From Scalesia atractyloides (lineage: Eukaryota; Streptophyta; Magnoliopsida; Asterales; Asteraceae): 64,000 bases of DNA. A program made the position numbers and the translations under genes. The stretch covers positions 9,123,663-9,187,662 of the forward strand of contig CAMTDV010000009.1 of NCBI GenBank assembly GCA_947069175.1. The letters run 5' to 3'. A model generated the notes under the pieces. It saw only the letters and a list, made by a program, of their open reading frames with translations, was not told the DNA's origin and searched no databases. Position 1 is the first letter of the stretch. Every line of letters starts with the position of its first letter. Below, in pieces: positions 1 to 11,168 of this stretch.

Positions 1-5
1 ACTAG

Positions 6-512
6 GAGGAGTATGATGACTATTATCATGACTCCCCTCAGCCGACATACGAGGAGCCTCAAGATTCATTACACTCTAAGCTCGATGCAATCATGGACAT
101 GATGCTAGAAATGAAAAAGAAAGACGAGCAAAGAGACAAATCATTTAAGGCTTTGGTTATTCAGGTTGGTCAAATAACTGAGGAGATGGCCCAATTCAGG
201 CGAGACCAAGAGGTTTTGGCTAATGGTACAATGGTGGATGGTGATGTGGTGGAAGAGGTTAGAGATCTTTCGGAGCAAGAAGTTGAATGTTTGAACCAAG
301 CAGAAGACATGACACCGCCAGACGAGTCAGATCCGAAAGAAGCCCACGTTCATATCCATCCTTCTCCCATACTTATCACTCCAACCAACAAAGTTGGGGA
401 TGCGGGTTTGGGTATAACGATTCGAAGGGTGGCATTGCAAGATCTTGGAAAATTTGTTAAGAAACGACCCCAAAGTTGTACTGTACGCATGCCGCGTAAA
501 AGAAAAAGATAG
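6..512 (+). pseudogene. Gag C-terminal fragment of the Athila/Tat-like element
   Basis: The frame is open from base 6 to the stop at 510-512; a stop at 3-5 and the window edge hide the upstream part. The protein starts with an acidic Tyr-rich stretch, then a Lys/Glu-rich helical segment (LEMKKKDEQRDKSFKALV, then VGQITEEMAQF) that resembles the coiled-coil at the end of Athila/Tat Gag proteins, and ends in a basic tail, PRKRKR. The first ATG is at 93, but the open frame upstream of it reads as coding, so 93 is probably not the true start. No zinc knuckle or protease follows. It is either a truncated gag or a gag-only element's ORF. Confidence 0.5.
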
Positions 513-1140
513 TGGATTCGGCATGGCAACTACCGAGCGTATGTTGGAAAATCGGTAGGCAAATGTTCACTTAGACCACCATGAGAGGCAAATCAGGTAT
601 GATTGTTGTATAGTTTGTATAATTATTCGTTTTATTTTATTTTCCTAGTTAAATTAACGTTGTGGGTGTGTTCCCTATATAACCCTCACGAGACCTACTC
701 GTCCTCTCGAGCTATCGGGGTGTTTAAAAGGGCTTGTTGCATAAGCTAAATGAAATCGTGATTCCTACGAAAGTGAGTTAGGTTTGTTGTTATTGTACAT
801 TATTTTTCCACATAAATCAAAGTAAAATAACGTATGGCTTGGTAGCGGTTTCATAAAAACGGTAGAACTAAATAACTAACAAATTTTGATGGTTGTGAGA
901 AGCATGCTTCTACACAAGGGTTAAGATTTGTAAGTATATTTTGTTCGCGAGACGACCGTTTTCTTAAAGGATGAAGAGCACATGAGGAACGAGCTCAAAA
1001 ATCAGGTGCATACGTTTCCTATCATCTTTGGTTTTTAGTTAGTTAATAAGTGGATTGTAATTGTGCTATATTTTACCGGGGTGAAATTTTAGGGAAGTTA
1101 GTCGTGTCACATCCCATGTGCATTTTAAAAGCTCTATTTC
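513..1140 (+). other. Non-coding internal region of the outer element
   Basis: No reading frame of note. Just after the gag-tail stop another frame reads VGKSVGKCSLRPP, which may be the displaced end of the same protein after an indel. The rest is AT-rich 3' untranslated element sequence. Confidence 0.4.
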
Positions 1141-1272
1141 CACACATTGAGGACAATGTTGACCTCAAGTGTGGGGATGGGGAGAAATTTTTTTCGATTT
1201 TAACGTTCATTTAAACACTGCACATTGAGGACAATGTTTACCTCAAGTGTGGGGATGGGGGGAAATTTAAAA
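1141..1272 (+). repeat. Two tandem polypurine-tract-like units
   Basis: Two near-identical units of about 55 bp (about 1141-1195 and 1218-1272). Each has the inverted repeat ACATTG-AGGA-CAATGT followed by CTCAAGTGTGGGGATGGGG. The purine part matches the tract before the outer element's LTR at 13694-13703, so these look like extra internal polypurine tracts. Confidence 0.6.
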
Positions 1273-2269
1273 AAAAAGTCTTTGTTTGAAGCAATCTAAA
1301 AAGCACAAGTAACCAAGTCAATGAGGGATGGCACAACCCATGTAGTCTTTTGTCATGGTCGCGTTCAAGTTAATAGCATGAAAGATATTTAGCGGGTAGT
1401 TATTTGGGAATAATCCGCCTAAGAAACTTGTAATTTGTGCATATCATACTTCATACCATTTATATGTGAGATTTTGAGCCACTTGTATACATCATACATA
1501 TACATATTTCTTTGTTTGAGTGGACCACTAGTCATGTATTGTAGAACTTGCATCTTTTGATACGTTTGAGACCATAGACCGAATACAAGCACGAGAATGA
1601 TTAAGGCATTAGGTCACCTTTTTCTTTTAAAACCATTTATCTATCCTTACCCAAACAAATCCCCTAGTCGCCCAATTTGAGCCTAAACCTTTCGTTTGAC
1701 AACCCACTTAGCCCACGGCCATAAACCTTTTCTTTTTAAGCTCATGTGATGAAAATTCGATTATAGGATTATGTGTTTGTATAGTTATGATTTATATTTG
1801 CAAAAAAAAAATTCAGAAAATGTTGCAAAAACAAAGAATAGAAAGCATTGAGAAAAGTACAAAAATATGAGTCGTTGGTCGTTGAATAAAAGGCGAAAAT
1901 CGTTGCCTCGTAGTTGATATTTATAGTTAGTTTTGTTTAGAGTAGTTGTTTTGTAATAAAAATCGAGTTTCATCACCTTCACCACTTTAAAACATCCTAT
2001 TTCCTACCCTTCGCCTAGCCCCATTACAACCCTTCAAAGACCTTTTGACTTGTGCTTAGTATTCGTGTTCGGTGGTGGAGAATGATTAAGTTGCAAGCCT
2101 ATGCGGGTACGTGTTCTATTCGGTTTTGAGTGATTACTTTAAGAAGGTGCTAATACATCATTAAAATTAGCCAATTGGTAAACCGAGTGGAGAGCACATT
2201 GTGAGAGATATGTATGAATTATGAGTTTTAAGGGCGAGTTAATCTTGGGTAACCATTTTATATGTGATT
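1273..2269 (+). other. Non-coding 3' region of the outer element
   Basis: AT-rich, no supported ORF, no recognisable regulatory site. It continues across element 1 into 13547-13705, as shown by the ATTCA target duplication on both sides. Confidence 0.5.
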
Positions 2270-2659
2270 ATTCATGTAACAACTCGAAAATTCGATTGTT
2301 ATCTCCTTTTTTGTTCTCTGTTTATCTATCCTTTTGTAATCCCGAGATTCGGTTAATAATAAAGTTTATGTTAATTAATTATGGTGTATTACATTATTAC
2401 CGCATCTAATCGCTTATTAAATCTCATCGCTAATCTCATCGCATCGCAAATCGCAGTTATTTATTTGGTTTTATATTATTTATGTGTGTTATGTGTGTTT
2501 GTGGTTATGTTTACGCTCGCTATCGCATCGCTCTCGCACTCTCGAATCGCTAAATCGCACTATTTTATTAATTAAAACGCTTAATATAACTATCTAATGT
2601 AAACCGAATAACCAAACGAACCCTTAACGCGAAATCAGCAAACGGAACTTGGTCACCAG

Positions 2660-2860
2660 CCCAAGTTCGGCCGAACTTGACTACCACAAGTTCGCCCTAA
2701 CTTGCCTGGCAACCAGGAACCCCTTTGTTATATCAAGTTCGCGCGAACTTGCATGAGTATATGCAAGTTCGGCTGAACTTACTCATAATTCTTCCCAAAA
2801 TCCATCAAGTTCGCGCGAACTTGCATTAGTTTCATGCAAGTTCGGCCGAACATGCCTCCA
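2660..2860 (+). repeat. Palindrome cluster upstream of the TATA box (5' LTR, element 1)
   Basis: Several copies of a 16-18 bp palindrome with core AAGTTCGNNCGAACTT, variants with central GC, CG or CC. Spacing is roughly 20-40 bp. The cluster ends just before the predicted promoter. Confidence 0.8.
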
Positions 2861-2873
2861 CCAGCTCTCCTCC

Positions 2874-2881
2874 TATAAATA
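2874..2881 (+). promoter_or_regulatory. LTR TATA box (element 1, 5' LTR)
   Basis: TATAAATA in the context CTCCTATAAATACC. The same context recurs at 11753, 43482 and 51574 in the other three LTRs of this family, supporting it as the RNA polymerase II promoter that starts the genomic RNA. Confidence 0.7.
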
Positions 2882-3534
2882 CCAAGCTTATTTCTCTCAT
2901 TTGAACTTGCTGTAAGTTTGCCCAGAGCTCTCTCAACCCGAAACCTTCGTGTTCTAAGTAAGAATCGACCCGATTTCGCTGCAACAACGTTTATCAACGA
3001 TCTACAAAGGTTTACAACGATTTTGGCACAAGGCATAGCCTTCGTTTTCATCAAAATCTATTCTTTTACGAAAACCTTCATCTTTTTCTTCAAAAACTTC
3101 TATTTTAAGCTTAGATCTAAACAATACGAGTTCGTTTGGTGTTAGCAGAGGCTTCCTAAACACGATCTGCAAGATCTCGGCTTGTAAGTTCTAGATCTGA
3201 GAAAACCTTTGATAAATATCGATTTTGACACAAAATACGGACTTTTGAGGATGTTTTGTTCATTTTCTTATATGAAACGAAGCATCTATCATTCAAGACC
3301 CAGATTTGGAAGCACACGAACGTTTGTGACGGTTTACACAAGTCGGACTAACCCGAACGAACCCCGAGTTCGTCCGGATTAGCCCACGCTTTTGTAAAAC
3401 GGCTAAAACTGCTTTAAAAAGACCTCTCTGACCTAAGTTCGCTCAGTAGCATAGGGTCGGAGGGATGAACACTCGATTTTCCTCGGCAAACGACGCGAAA
3501 ACGCAAGATTTTGGACCCGAAAACATCAAGTTCG

Positions 3535-3850
3535 CTCGAGAATCACCAGCTCACCAGCTCACCAGCTCAAGTTTGACAGAACTTGTACCCATTTGGGTCA
3601 AGTTCGACCGAACTTGAGTGTTTCTTGCCCAAGTTTCTTGCAAGATCGCCCGAACTTGCCTGGTTTCTTAGGAAACCATACAAGTTCGACCGAACTTGCC
3701 AAATCAGTAAGGCTTCCCACAAGTTCGCCCGAACTTGACAAGTTTCTTAGGAAACTCATCAAGTTCGACCGAACTTGGCTATAAACTCACCAGAATTACA
3801 CAAGTTCGCTCGAACTTGTGTGTTTACACACAAGTTCGCCCGAACTTGGC
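3535..3850 (+). repeat. Palindrome cluster downstream of the TATA box, unit 1
   Basis: About eight copies of AAGTTCGNNCGAACTT-type palindromes (central AC, CC or CT most often), with further degenerate copies such as CAAGATCGCCCGAACTTG. It lies in the transcribed part of the LTR. Confidence 0.8.
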
Positions 3851-4319
3851 TACTGCCCAACCAAGACTTAACCGTTTCAACTTTTCGAAAGACTGATGCA
3901 CTTCTGTTCGTTTACAGGCTGATCCGGCGCACTCCGCAACCTCCTCGCAGAATCTCAAACCTAAAAAAACGCACCCACAGTGAGTATACTTGACCCATTT
4001 TCGCTTTAACACACTTTTGACACAAAATACGGACTTTTGAGGATGTTTTGTTCATTTTTTCATATGAAACGAAGCATCTATCATTCAAGATCCCAGATTT
4101 GGAAGCACACGAACGTTTGTGATGGTTTACACAAGCTGGACTAACCCGGACGAACCCCGAGTTCATCCGGATTAGCCCACGCTTTTGTAAAACGGCTAAA
4201 ACTGCTTTGAAAAGACCTCTCTGACCTAAGTTCGCTCAGTAGCACAGGGTCGGAGGGATGAACACTCGATTTTCTTCAGCAAACGACGCGAAAACGCAAG
4301 ATTTTGGACCCGAAAACAT

Positions 4320-4590
4320 CAAGTTCGCTCGAGAATCACCAGGTCAAGTTTGACCGAACTTGTACCCATTTGGGTCAAGTTCGACCGAACTTGAGTGTTT
4401 CTTTCCCAAGTTTCTTGCAAGATCGCCCGAACTTGCCTGGTTTCTTAGGAAACCATACAAGTTCGACCGAACTTGCCAAATCAGTAAGGTTTCCCACAAG
4501 TTCGACCGAACTTAGCTATAAACTCACCAGAATTACACAAGTTCGCTCGAACTTGTGTGTTTACACACAAGTTCGCCCGAACTTGGCTAC
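4320..4590 (+). repeat. Palindrome cluster downstream of the TATA box, unit 2
   Basis: Second copy of the downstream cluster produced by the tandem duplication; one palindrome interval is missing relative to unit 1. Confidence 0.8.
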
Positions 4591-5424
4591 TGCCCAACCA
4601 AGACTTAACCATTTCAGCTTTTCGAAAGACTGATGCACTTCTGTTTGTTTACAGGCTGATCCGGCGCACTCCGCAACCTCCTCGCAGAATCTCAAACCTA
4701 ACAAAACGCACCCACAGTGAGTATACTTGACCCATTTTCGCTTTAACGCACTTTTTGGTGTTACATACGTTCCTATATCAAAATCACTTCACAAATCAAA
4801 CTATTTATCACACGCGGATAATCTGATTATATATGCTCAATACATGATGCTAGAAACATGTGACTAGGACTTATTTTCATTAAGTTGCCTCCTTAGCTAG
4901 TATGGTACTATAGTGTGGCTTACACCCGACGAGGTCTAGTTAGGATGGACGCACAAGCCTTCTCACGGTAGTTAGCATGAGAAATAAGCCTATGTTAATC
5001 TGTGTGAAATGTTTCAGTGTATCATGATATGTAGTAAGACTATTTCGCGAATGGTTTCTTTATTATGCTAGTATTACAAAACTCGTATGCTCACCCTTAC
5101 ATAATTGTATTGACTTGTATTTTAACGTATGTAAGAGGATGAGGATTTTGTAGCTTGGATGCTTGGATGTGGCTTGCATAGTTTAGTTTTGTTTTATTTT
5201 GTTTAGTTCCAAGTGTAATAAATCTAGGGGAAGTCGAACCGTTTTGTTTTTATGAGAAAACTTTGGATTTTGTAATGATTATTTAGAATATTATGTTTAA
5301 TAGTATGGGATGTTAAACGTTTAGTAATGTTGTGAATAATTGTTATGGAATTTCTCGTGAGAACAATCTGGTCACCTAGTGCCACTAACCCCGGTGTTCC
5401 GCCATCGGTCAGGGTGTGACAGAT

Positions 5425-5436
5425 TGGTATCAGAGC
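5425..5436 (+). promoter_or_regulatory. Primer binding site, element 1
   Basis: TGGTATCAGAGC, complementary to the 3' end of plant initiator-Met tRNA, starting four bases after the 5' LTR. It primes minus-strand DNA synthesis. Confidence 0.88.
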
Positions 5437-6562
5437 GAGTTCCTTAGGATAATAGGTAGAATTGCCATGTTCGACCTAGTAGCGTGTCTAAGTACCCGAT
5501 TGACCATTCTTTGATCTAAATGCTAAACTACTTGACATAAATGCTTAAATATGCTTTTACTAAGGTTAATACAAAATACACGCTTGGAAACGCTCGTATC
5601 TCACAAACGAGGATCGAGTTGGATTAGGTGTGAAAACCGCAAACTCTCAATAAGATCGCTCATTCCACGTATTACTCATCACGAGATATCTTTGTTGAGT
5701 TAGAGGTGATACCCGAACCTCGACGAAAATTTCCTTTTCTATCTAGTGGAACGCCCGACGTAGTCGGTGAGCGTAACCACAATTTGGAACTAGTTGTTAA
5801 GTCAGGGGTGAGACCCGTACCTTAATGATGAATTCCGCTTCTCGATTTTTCAATCTCACCAAAGTCTCGGTTATGCCAATGGTTTGGAACACATATTAAT
5901 TGGAAGGGTAAACGTCGTTAGCCGCTTGCGGTGAGAACGTTTATCTATTAGGCCAAAACGTAGGTCCAAATGCAAAGGGTAGTCGAACCACTTTGGGTAG
6001 TCAACGTCTCAAAACCCCGGACACTCCCAATTGATTTAAGCCTATATTGTCGATTTACGCATCATCGAGTTTATTATTATTTATGTATTTAAAATTTTGA
6101 GAATTTTCGCTTTATTCGATTTCTCGCTTTGATGATTTATCAATCATCGATTTCTCGATTTATCGCATTTACGCTCCATCGGATGTATGCACAACTCGCA
6201 CAGCTCTCATAATCTAAAACGATAAATTAATACACCAACCAAACTAATCGCTTAACTCGCTTACGCCTATGAGGACGTGTGCCTCATACCCGGTATTATT
6301 TCGCTTATCTCGCTATTATATATCACATATATCTCGCTATTACTATCTAGCGTCTCAAATCGCGCTACGCATGATTTATGAAGTTAAAGGTGAGTACATG
6401 CAAAATATATGCTTATGTGACTATGTGCTTACGCGCTTACGTGATTAAGTGCTTACGTGGATACGTGCTTACGTGTTTTGTGCTTGCTTGAATAATAATA
6501 ATAAATATTTAAACATAACTCTATTATAATCGAATCTCGTCTAATCTTAATCCTTTATGTAG
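5437..6562 (+). other. Element 1 leader between primer site and gag
   Basis: About 1.1 kb with no supported ORF. It contains short repeats around 6400-6480 in which GCTTACGTG alternates with GCTTATGTG-like words. Element 2 has a matching leader (45274-46341). Confidence 0.6.
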
Positions 6563-7300
6563 ATGGCATCAATGGGATCTCACACTCGCTGCACCGCTCA
6601 GCGCAACAACGCTGACAAACGCATCGCCTCTCTGGTAGCCAAGGAAGTGGCTAAGGTGATCCCGCAAATTGTTAGCGAAATTCAAGCGGTTAGCAGCAAC
6701 TCGTCTGTTGACTCCAAGAGTGATGCTCCGAAATCCCGCTTCAGCTTCAAGCAGTTCAAGGCTTGCGCACCTCTAACGTTCTCTGGCACCGAAGGACCGA
6801 GTGCCATGTTCCACTGGTTTGATTCAATTGAGGTTACCTTTCGCCAAAGCGGATTCCCCGAGGCACTGCGCACTATCAACGCCATCAGTGTGTTTCAGTC
6901 GAGGGCTCTCGATTGGTGGACAGCCGAGCGCAACAGGCGCGGAAACGATGATGCCTATGGGCTCTCATGGGAGGAACTTAAGGAAATCATGATTATGGAG
7001 TTCTGTCCTCCGTACGAAATTCAGAAATTGGAGAACGAGTTCTGGAACATCAAACAAGACGGTCCTGACAATGCCGATCTTACCGCTCGTTTCAAGCAGT
7101 CGAGCATCATTTGTCCCGGTCAGGTTGACACGACCGAGAAAGCAATCAAGAAGTACCTCAATGCTCTCCCCGATTGCGTCGCTGATTTTGTGCAAGCAGC
7201 ACGCCCTGCTACCATTGAGGAGACTTATCAGTTAGCAGCCGAAATCAACGACAAGCGTGTTCAGTCTGGTTACTTCAAGAACACCAAGGTCGCAAATTAA
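6563..7300 (+). pseudogene. Element 1 gag, capsid part
   Basis: The ATG at 6563 opens a 245-residue frame (MASMGSHTRC...). Residues about 55-200 match the plant retrotransposon Gag (capsid) pattern, with FKACAPLTFSGTEG, then a FHWFDSIE segment and a long helical stretch up to YLNALPDCVADFVQAARP. Gag packages element RNA in cytoplasmic particles. The frame ends at TAA (7298-7300), but homology continues after it: the expected Ser/Pro-rich linker and zinc knuckles lie at 7301-7730 in a different frame after a one-base loss near 7345. Element 2 has a stop (TAG) at the same codon. It is a defective gag copy unless the stop is read through. Confidence 0.85.
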
Positions 7301-8175
7301 GCAGTTACCGAATCAGCAGCTCCTCCTACCGATCAGCCCCGCGAGTCAAAGAACATCGCCGTGGTCGCAAGCGTGAGAACTCCAGCAAGAACTTCGCCCT
7401 CACAGCTCCAGCGAACCCGCAGCCGCTCCAATCCGCAGCACCCAAGGCACCTCCTGCCAAGCGTGCGTATACTGGTCCTCACCCGATGTGCCCTAAGTGC
7501 ACATATCATCATGTAGTGGGTTGCAACTGCCGTTTTTGCACAAATTGCAATATCTACGGCCATTTCACAGTGAGCTGCCGTACCAGCCCTCGTCAGCCAG
7601 CTCCTCAGGCTCCAACAACTCCAGCTTTACATGCTCCTCCTCCAGCCAATCAGCAAGCTCCAAAAGCACGTGTGTGCTATGTTTGTGGTGATCCTGACCA
7701 TTTCGCCAATGCCTGCCCTAATCGTCCAGTTAAGCAAGAGCAGCGAGCACCGCCACCTCAGCAGCAGCCAGCACAGCCACCGCCGCAGCAGCAGCAGCAA
7801 CCACAAGCTGCGCGGGGTAGGGCTTTCAACCTCAACCATCGCCAGGCTCAGAATGACAACAATATTGTCAATGGCACGTTTCTCGTTAATGGTATTTATG
7901 CTTCATGTTTATTTGATACTGGTGCCGATAATTGTTTTGTATCGTTAGAATTCGAAAAGGTTTTAAAATGTAAGCGCGCCAAACTCCCAAAGACTTTCGA
8001 TGTGGAAGTCGCCACCGGAAGAACCGTTACCGTTAATTCCGTCTTACGTGGTTGTAATCTCGATCTCAACAACCATGTCTTCTCGATCAATCTCATACCT
8101 ATGCAGTTAGGTATCATAGTAGGCATGGATTTTCTCGTGAAAAACACGCTGAAGTTGTATGTTTCGATAAAATGA
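7301..8175 (+). pseudogene. Element 1 zinc knuckle and protease region
   Basis: The main open frame is 7486-8175. It starts with a Cys/His-rich block (CPKC..., CRFCTNCNIYGHFTVSC), then a proline/glutamine-rich linker, then a canonical CCHC knuckle CYVCGDPDHFANAC that binds RNA as nucleocapsid. A poly-Gln/Pro stretch (CAG repeats near 7760-7800) separates it from the aspartic protease, whose catalytic triplet appears as LFDTGADNCFVS. The protease normally cleaves the Gag-Pol polyprotein. The frame runs out at KLYVSIK because of an indel just before the linker to the reverse transcriptase; the continuation ([14 protein letters not shown]) is at 8172 in another frame. Confidence 0.85.
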
Positions 8176-9682
8176 TTCGCTTCCCCCTTCCTAATGGTGA
8201 TCAACTTCATGTTTACGGTGAAACTCCCTCAAAGAAGTTGATGCTTTTGTCATGTACTCGAGCACACAAATGCTTGCAAAAGCGATGTGTTGCTTTCCTC
8301 GCCCATATCGTGAACCCGGAGAAAGAAAAGAAGACTTATAAAGACGTTCCCGTTGTTTGTGAATTTCCTAAAGTCTTTCTCGACGATTTACCCGGTTTAC
8401 CCCCTACTCGAGATGTTGAGTTCCGTATCGATTTAGTTCCCGGAGCTACTCCCGTTGCTAAAGCTCCTTATCGCCTTGCACTATCCGAAATGTGAGAGCT
8501 TTCGAGCCAACTTCAAGAGCTTCTTGATAAAGGTTTCATACGCCCGAGCACTTCGCCATGGGGCGCTCCTGTCCTTTTCGTGAAAAAGAAGGATGGATCG
8601 TTCTGTATGTGCATCGATTATTGTGAACTTAACAAACTCACGATAAAGAACCGCTACCCTCTTCCCCGTATTTACGACTTATTTGATCAGCTTCAAGGTG
8701 CTACTTGTTTTTCCAAGATTGATCTTCGTTCTGGTTGTCATCAGTTATGCGTGTTGGAAGAAGACTTCCGAAAACCGCCTTTCGTACTCGCTATGGCCAT
8801 TTCGAATTCGTGGTCATGCCTTTTGGTCTTACCAATGCACCCGCGGTTTTCATGGATTTGATGAACCGTGTGTGTAAAGCTTTTCTAGATTGTTTCATCA
8901 TTGTTTTCATCGCTGATATCCTTATCTATTCGACGTCGAGAGACGAACACGCGCGCCATCTCCGTTTAGTCCTCGAACTTCTTCAAGGAAATCACCTTTA
9001 TGCTAAGTTCTCTAAATGTGAATTCTGGCTCGAAGAAGTCCAATTTCTCGGCCACATCGTTAATAGTCAAGGGATTCACATCGACCCTGCAAAGATTGAA
9101 GCCGTCAAGAGTTGGATTACACCGAAGAATGCTTCCGAAATCCGTTCATTTCTTGGATTGGCAGGTTATTACCATCGATTCATCGCCGACTTTTCGAAAA
9201 TCGTCGTTCCGCTTACAGGTTTAACTCATAAGGAAAAACCTTTTGTTTGGGATTCCAAGCAAGAGGAAGCTTTTCAAACTCTCAAGCGTATGCTATGCAA
9301 CGCTCCCATCCTCGCTTTACCCGACGGAAACGGCGATTTCGTTGTTTACTGTGATGCCTCAAACCTTGGTCTTGGTTATGTTCTCATGCAACGAGACAAG
9401 GTTATCGCGTATGCGTCTCGACAACTTAAGATCCACGAGAAGAACTACACAACCCACGATCTCGAACTCGGTGCAGTTGTTTTTGCATTAAAGATATGGC
9501 GACACTACCTTTATGGTACAAAGTGTACGGTCTTCACCGACCAAAAGAGCTTACAACATATCTTTAATCAAAAAGAACTAAACATGCGACAACGTCGATG
9601 GGTTGAACTTCTCAACGACTGCGATTGTGAGATACGCTACCATCCCGGCAAAGCAAATGTCTTCGTCGATGCTCTAAGTTGA
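8172..9682 (+). pseudogene. Element 1 reverse transcriptase and RNase H
   Basis: Three frame pieces (8172-8495, about 8496-8760, 8735-9682) together give RT then RNase H. Visible RT motifs: [63 protein letters not shown], and [13 protein letters not shown]. The catalytic box, FIDDI in element 2, reads FIADI here, so one of the two essential aspartates is lost. The thumb/connection has [12 protein letters not shown]. RNase H follows with [10 protein letters not shown], the [18 protein letters not shown] segment and [10 protein letters not shown]. Breaks: TGA for Arg after LALSEM (8493-8495), a frameshift near 8750, and TGA after VDALS (9680-9682). Catalytically dead. Confidence 0.9.
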
Positions 9683-11155
9683 CGAAGCTATGTATATGGT
9701 ATTCGTGACTCTCAAGCTTGTTGTAAACTTGAAACCCTCATCTGTGCCGCTCAATTCGCCTGTTTCAACGAGAATACCCTTCAGGACGAAATGAAATGTG
9801 GTGCCGAAACTCAGCTTGTATCTAAATCTGATGGTATTTATTACTATCTCAATCGCATTTGGATTCCCAGTCGTGATAATCTTCGTAAGTTGCTAATGGA
9901 CGAAGCTCATAAATCTCGATATTCCATTCACCCCGGTGCCGACAAGATGTACCAGGACCTTCGTCCTAAGTACTGGTGGCCGGGCATGAAAAAGGATATC
10001 GCCTTGTACGTCTCAAAGTGCTTAACTTGTTCAAGGTTAAAGCCGAACATCAAAGGCCCTCTGGTTTACTCAAACAACCCGAAATTCCGATGTGGAAGTG
10101 GGAGAGTATAGCTATGGACTTCGTTACTAAACTCCCGCGTACTTCATCCGGTCACGATAGCATTTGGGTTATCGTTGATCGTCTTACCAAATCTGCGCAC
10201 TTTATTGCTATATGAGAAGATTTTAAGGTCGAACGGTTAGCCCGAATCTATACTGATGAAGTCATTTGTCGACACGGGACGCCTCGACATCATTTCTGAC
10301 CGAGACGGTCGTTTTACCTCGCGTCTCTGGGAGATATTTCAATCCGCTCTCGGTACTACTCTCAATCTCAGTACCGCTTTTCACCCTCAAACCGACGGTC
10401 AGACTGAGCGAACGATCTGCACCCTCAAAGACATGCTTCGTGCGTGCATCATAGATTTCGGTGGTAACTGGGATACACGTTTACCTTTAATCGAATTCTG
10501 GTACAATAATAGTTATCATGCCAGCATTCAAATGGCTCCTTTTGAGGCACTCTATGGAAGAAAATGTCGATCGCCTATTGCATGGCACGAGATCGGAGAA
10601 GCACAAATCACTGGTCCCGAGCTAATTCAAGAAACAACAGACAAGATCCTCCAAATAAGAGACAATCTCTTGAAAGCTCGGAGTCGTCAAAAGAGTTATG
10701 CCGATAAATGTCGCAAGCCCCTGTAGTTCGAAGTGGGGGATCACGTTCTCCTAAAGGTTGCACCTTGGAAGGGAGTGGTCCGCTTCGGCAATAAAGGAAA
10801 GCTAGCACCTCGATACGTTGGTCCCTTTAAGATTCTGGAAAGAATCGGTAAAGTAGCCTGTCGTCTCGAACTACCGAACTTAATAACGTTCATCCGACTT
10901 TCCACGTGTCTAATCTCAAAAGTGCTTAGCCGAAGAAAATCTGCATGTCCCCCTCGAAGATTTGCAATCAACGAGACTCTCCAATTCGTGAAAAACCATG
11001 AAATCATGGATCGGAACCAGAAACTCGACGCTCTCGCATACCTATCGTGAAGTCCGATAGGAAGGCAGACGCGCGCGAGTTCACTTGGAACTCGAAGTGA
11101 TATGAAATGAATATCTGCATCTCTTGTTAACATATCTATTCGGACGAAATTCCCT
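9683..11155 (+). pseudogene. Element 1 integrase and C-terminal region
   Basis: The zinc-binding H-H-C-C domain is visible at about 9900-10030 ([19 protein letters not shown] and CLTCSRLK). The catalytic core follows: the first Asp in [12 protein letters not shown] (10108-10150), the second Asp in [10 protein letters not shown], and the Glu-containing helix after [13 protein letters not shown] (about 10380-10410). Downstream is the tail [13 protein letters not shown], then [12 protein letters not shown]. The chromodomain-like C-terminus (NETLQFVKNHEIMDRN...) is frameshifted and degraded. Breaks include TGA at 10213-10215, TAG at 10724-10726 and frameshifts near 10060 and 10880. In an intact element this protein inserts the cDNA into chromosomes. 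Confidence 0.88.
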
Positions 11156-11168
11156 AAGTAGGGGAGAC
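11156..11168 (+). promoter_or_regulatory. Polypurine tract, element 1
   Basis: AAGTAGGGGAGAC, purine-rich, directly before the 3' LTR. It is the plus-strand primer of reverse transcription. The same tract precedes the 3' LTR of element 2 (50919-50931). Confidence 0.85.

Larger units (their letters stand above)
3223..4752 (+). repeat. Tandem duplication of about 0.79 kb inside the 5' LTR
   Basis: Both units start with TTTTGACACAAAATACGG (3223 and 4015) and end near CGCTTTAAC. The 3' LTR has one unit, so the duplication arose after insertion or in only one LTR. The second unit lacks about 41 bp; the missing piece runs from one AAGTTCG palindrome to the next, as expected for slippage between palindromes. 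Confidence 0.85.
2275..5421 (+). repeat. Element 1 5' LTR (3147 bp, internally duplicated)
   Basis: Begins TGTAACAACTCG and ends GTGTGACA directly before the primer site. It is about 774 bp longer than its 3' partner because a block of about 0.79 kb is present twice in tandem (3223-4014 and 4015-about 4752). It contains two palindrome clusters and a TATA box. Confidence 0.93.

Noticed and set aside
3535..3850. LTR palindromes considered as a CRISPR array or bacterial operators
   Set aside because: Spacing is irregular, spacers are themselves repeated between LTRs, and the context is a plant retrotransposon.
8172..9682. Possible endogenous pararetrovirus
   Set aside because: LTRs, target duplications, primer site and integrase show these are Ty3/Gypsy retrotransposons; no movement or coat protein motif is seen.
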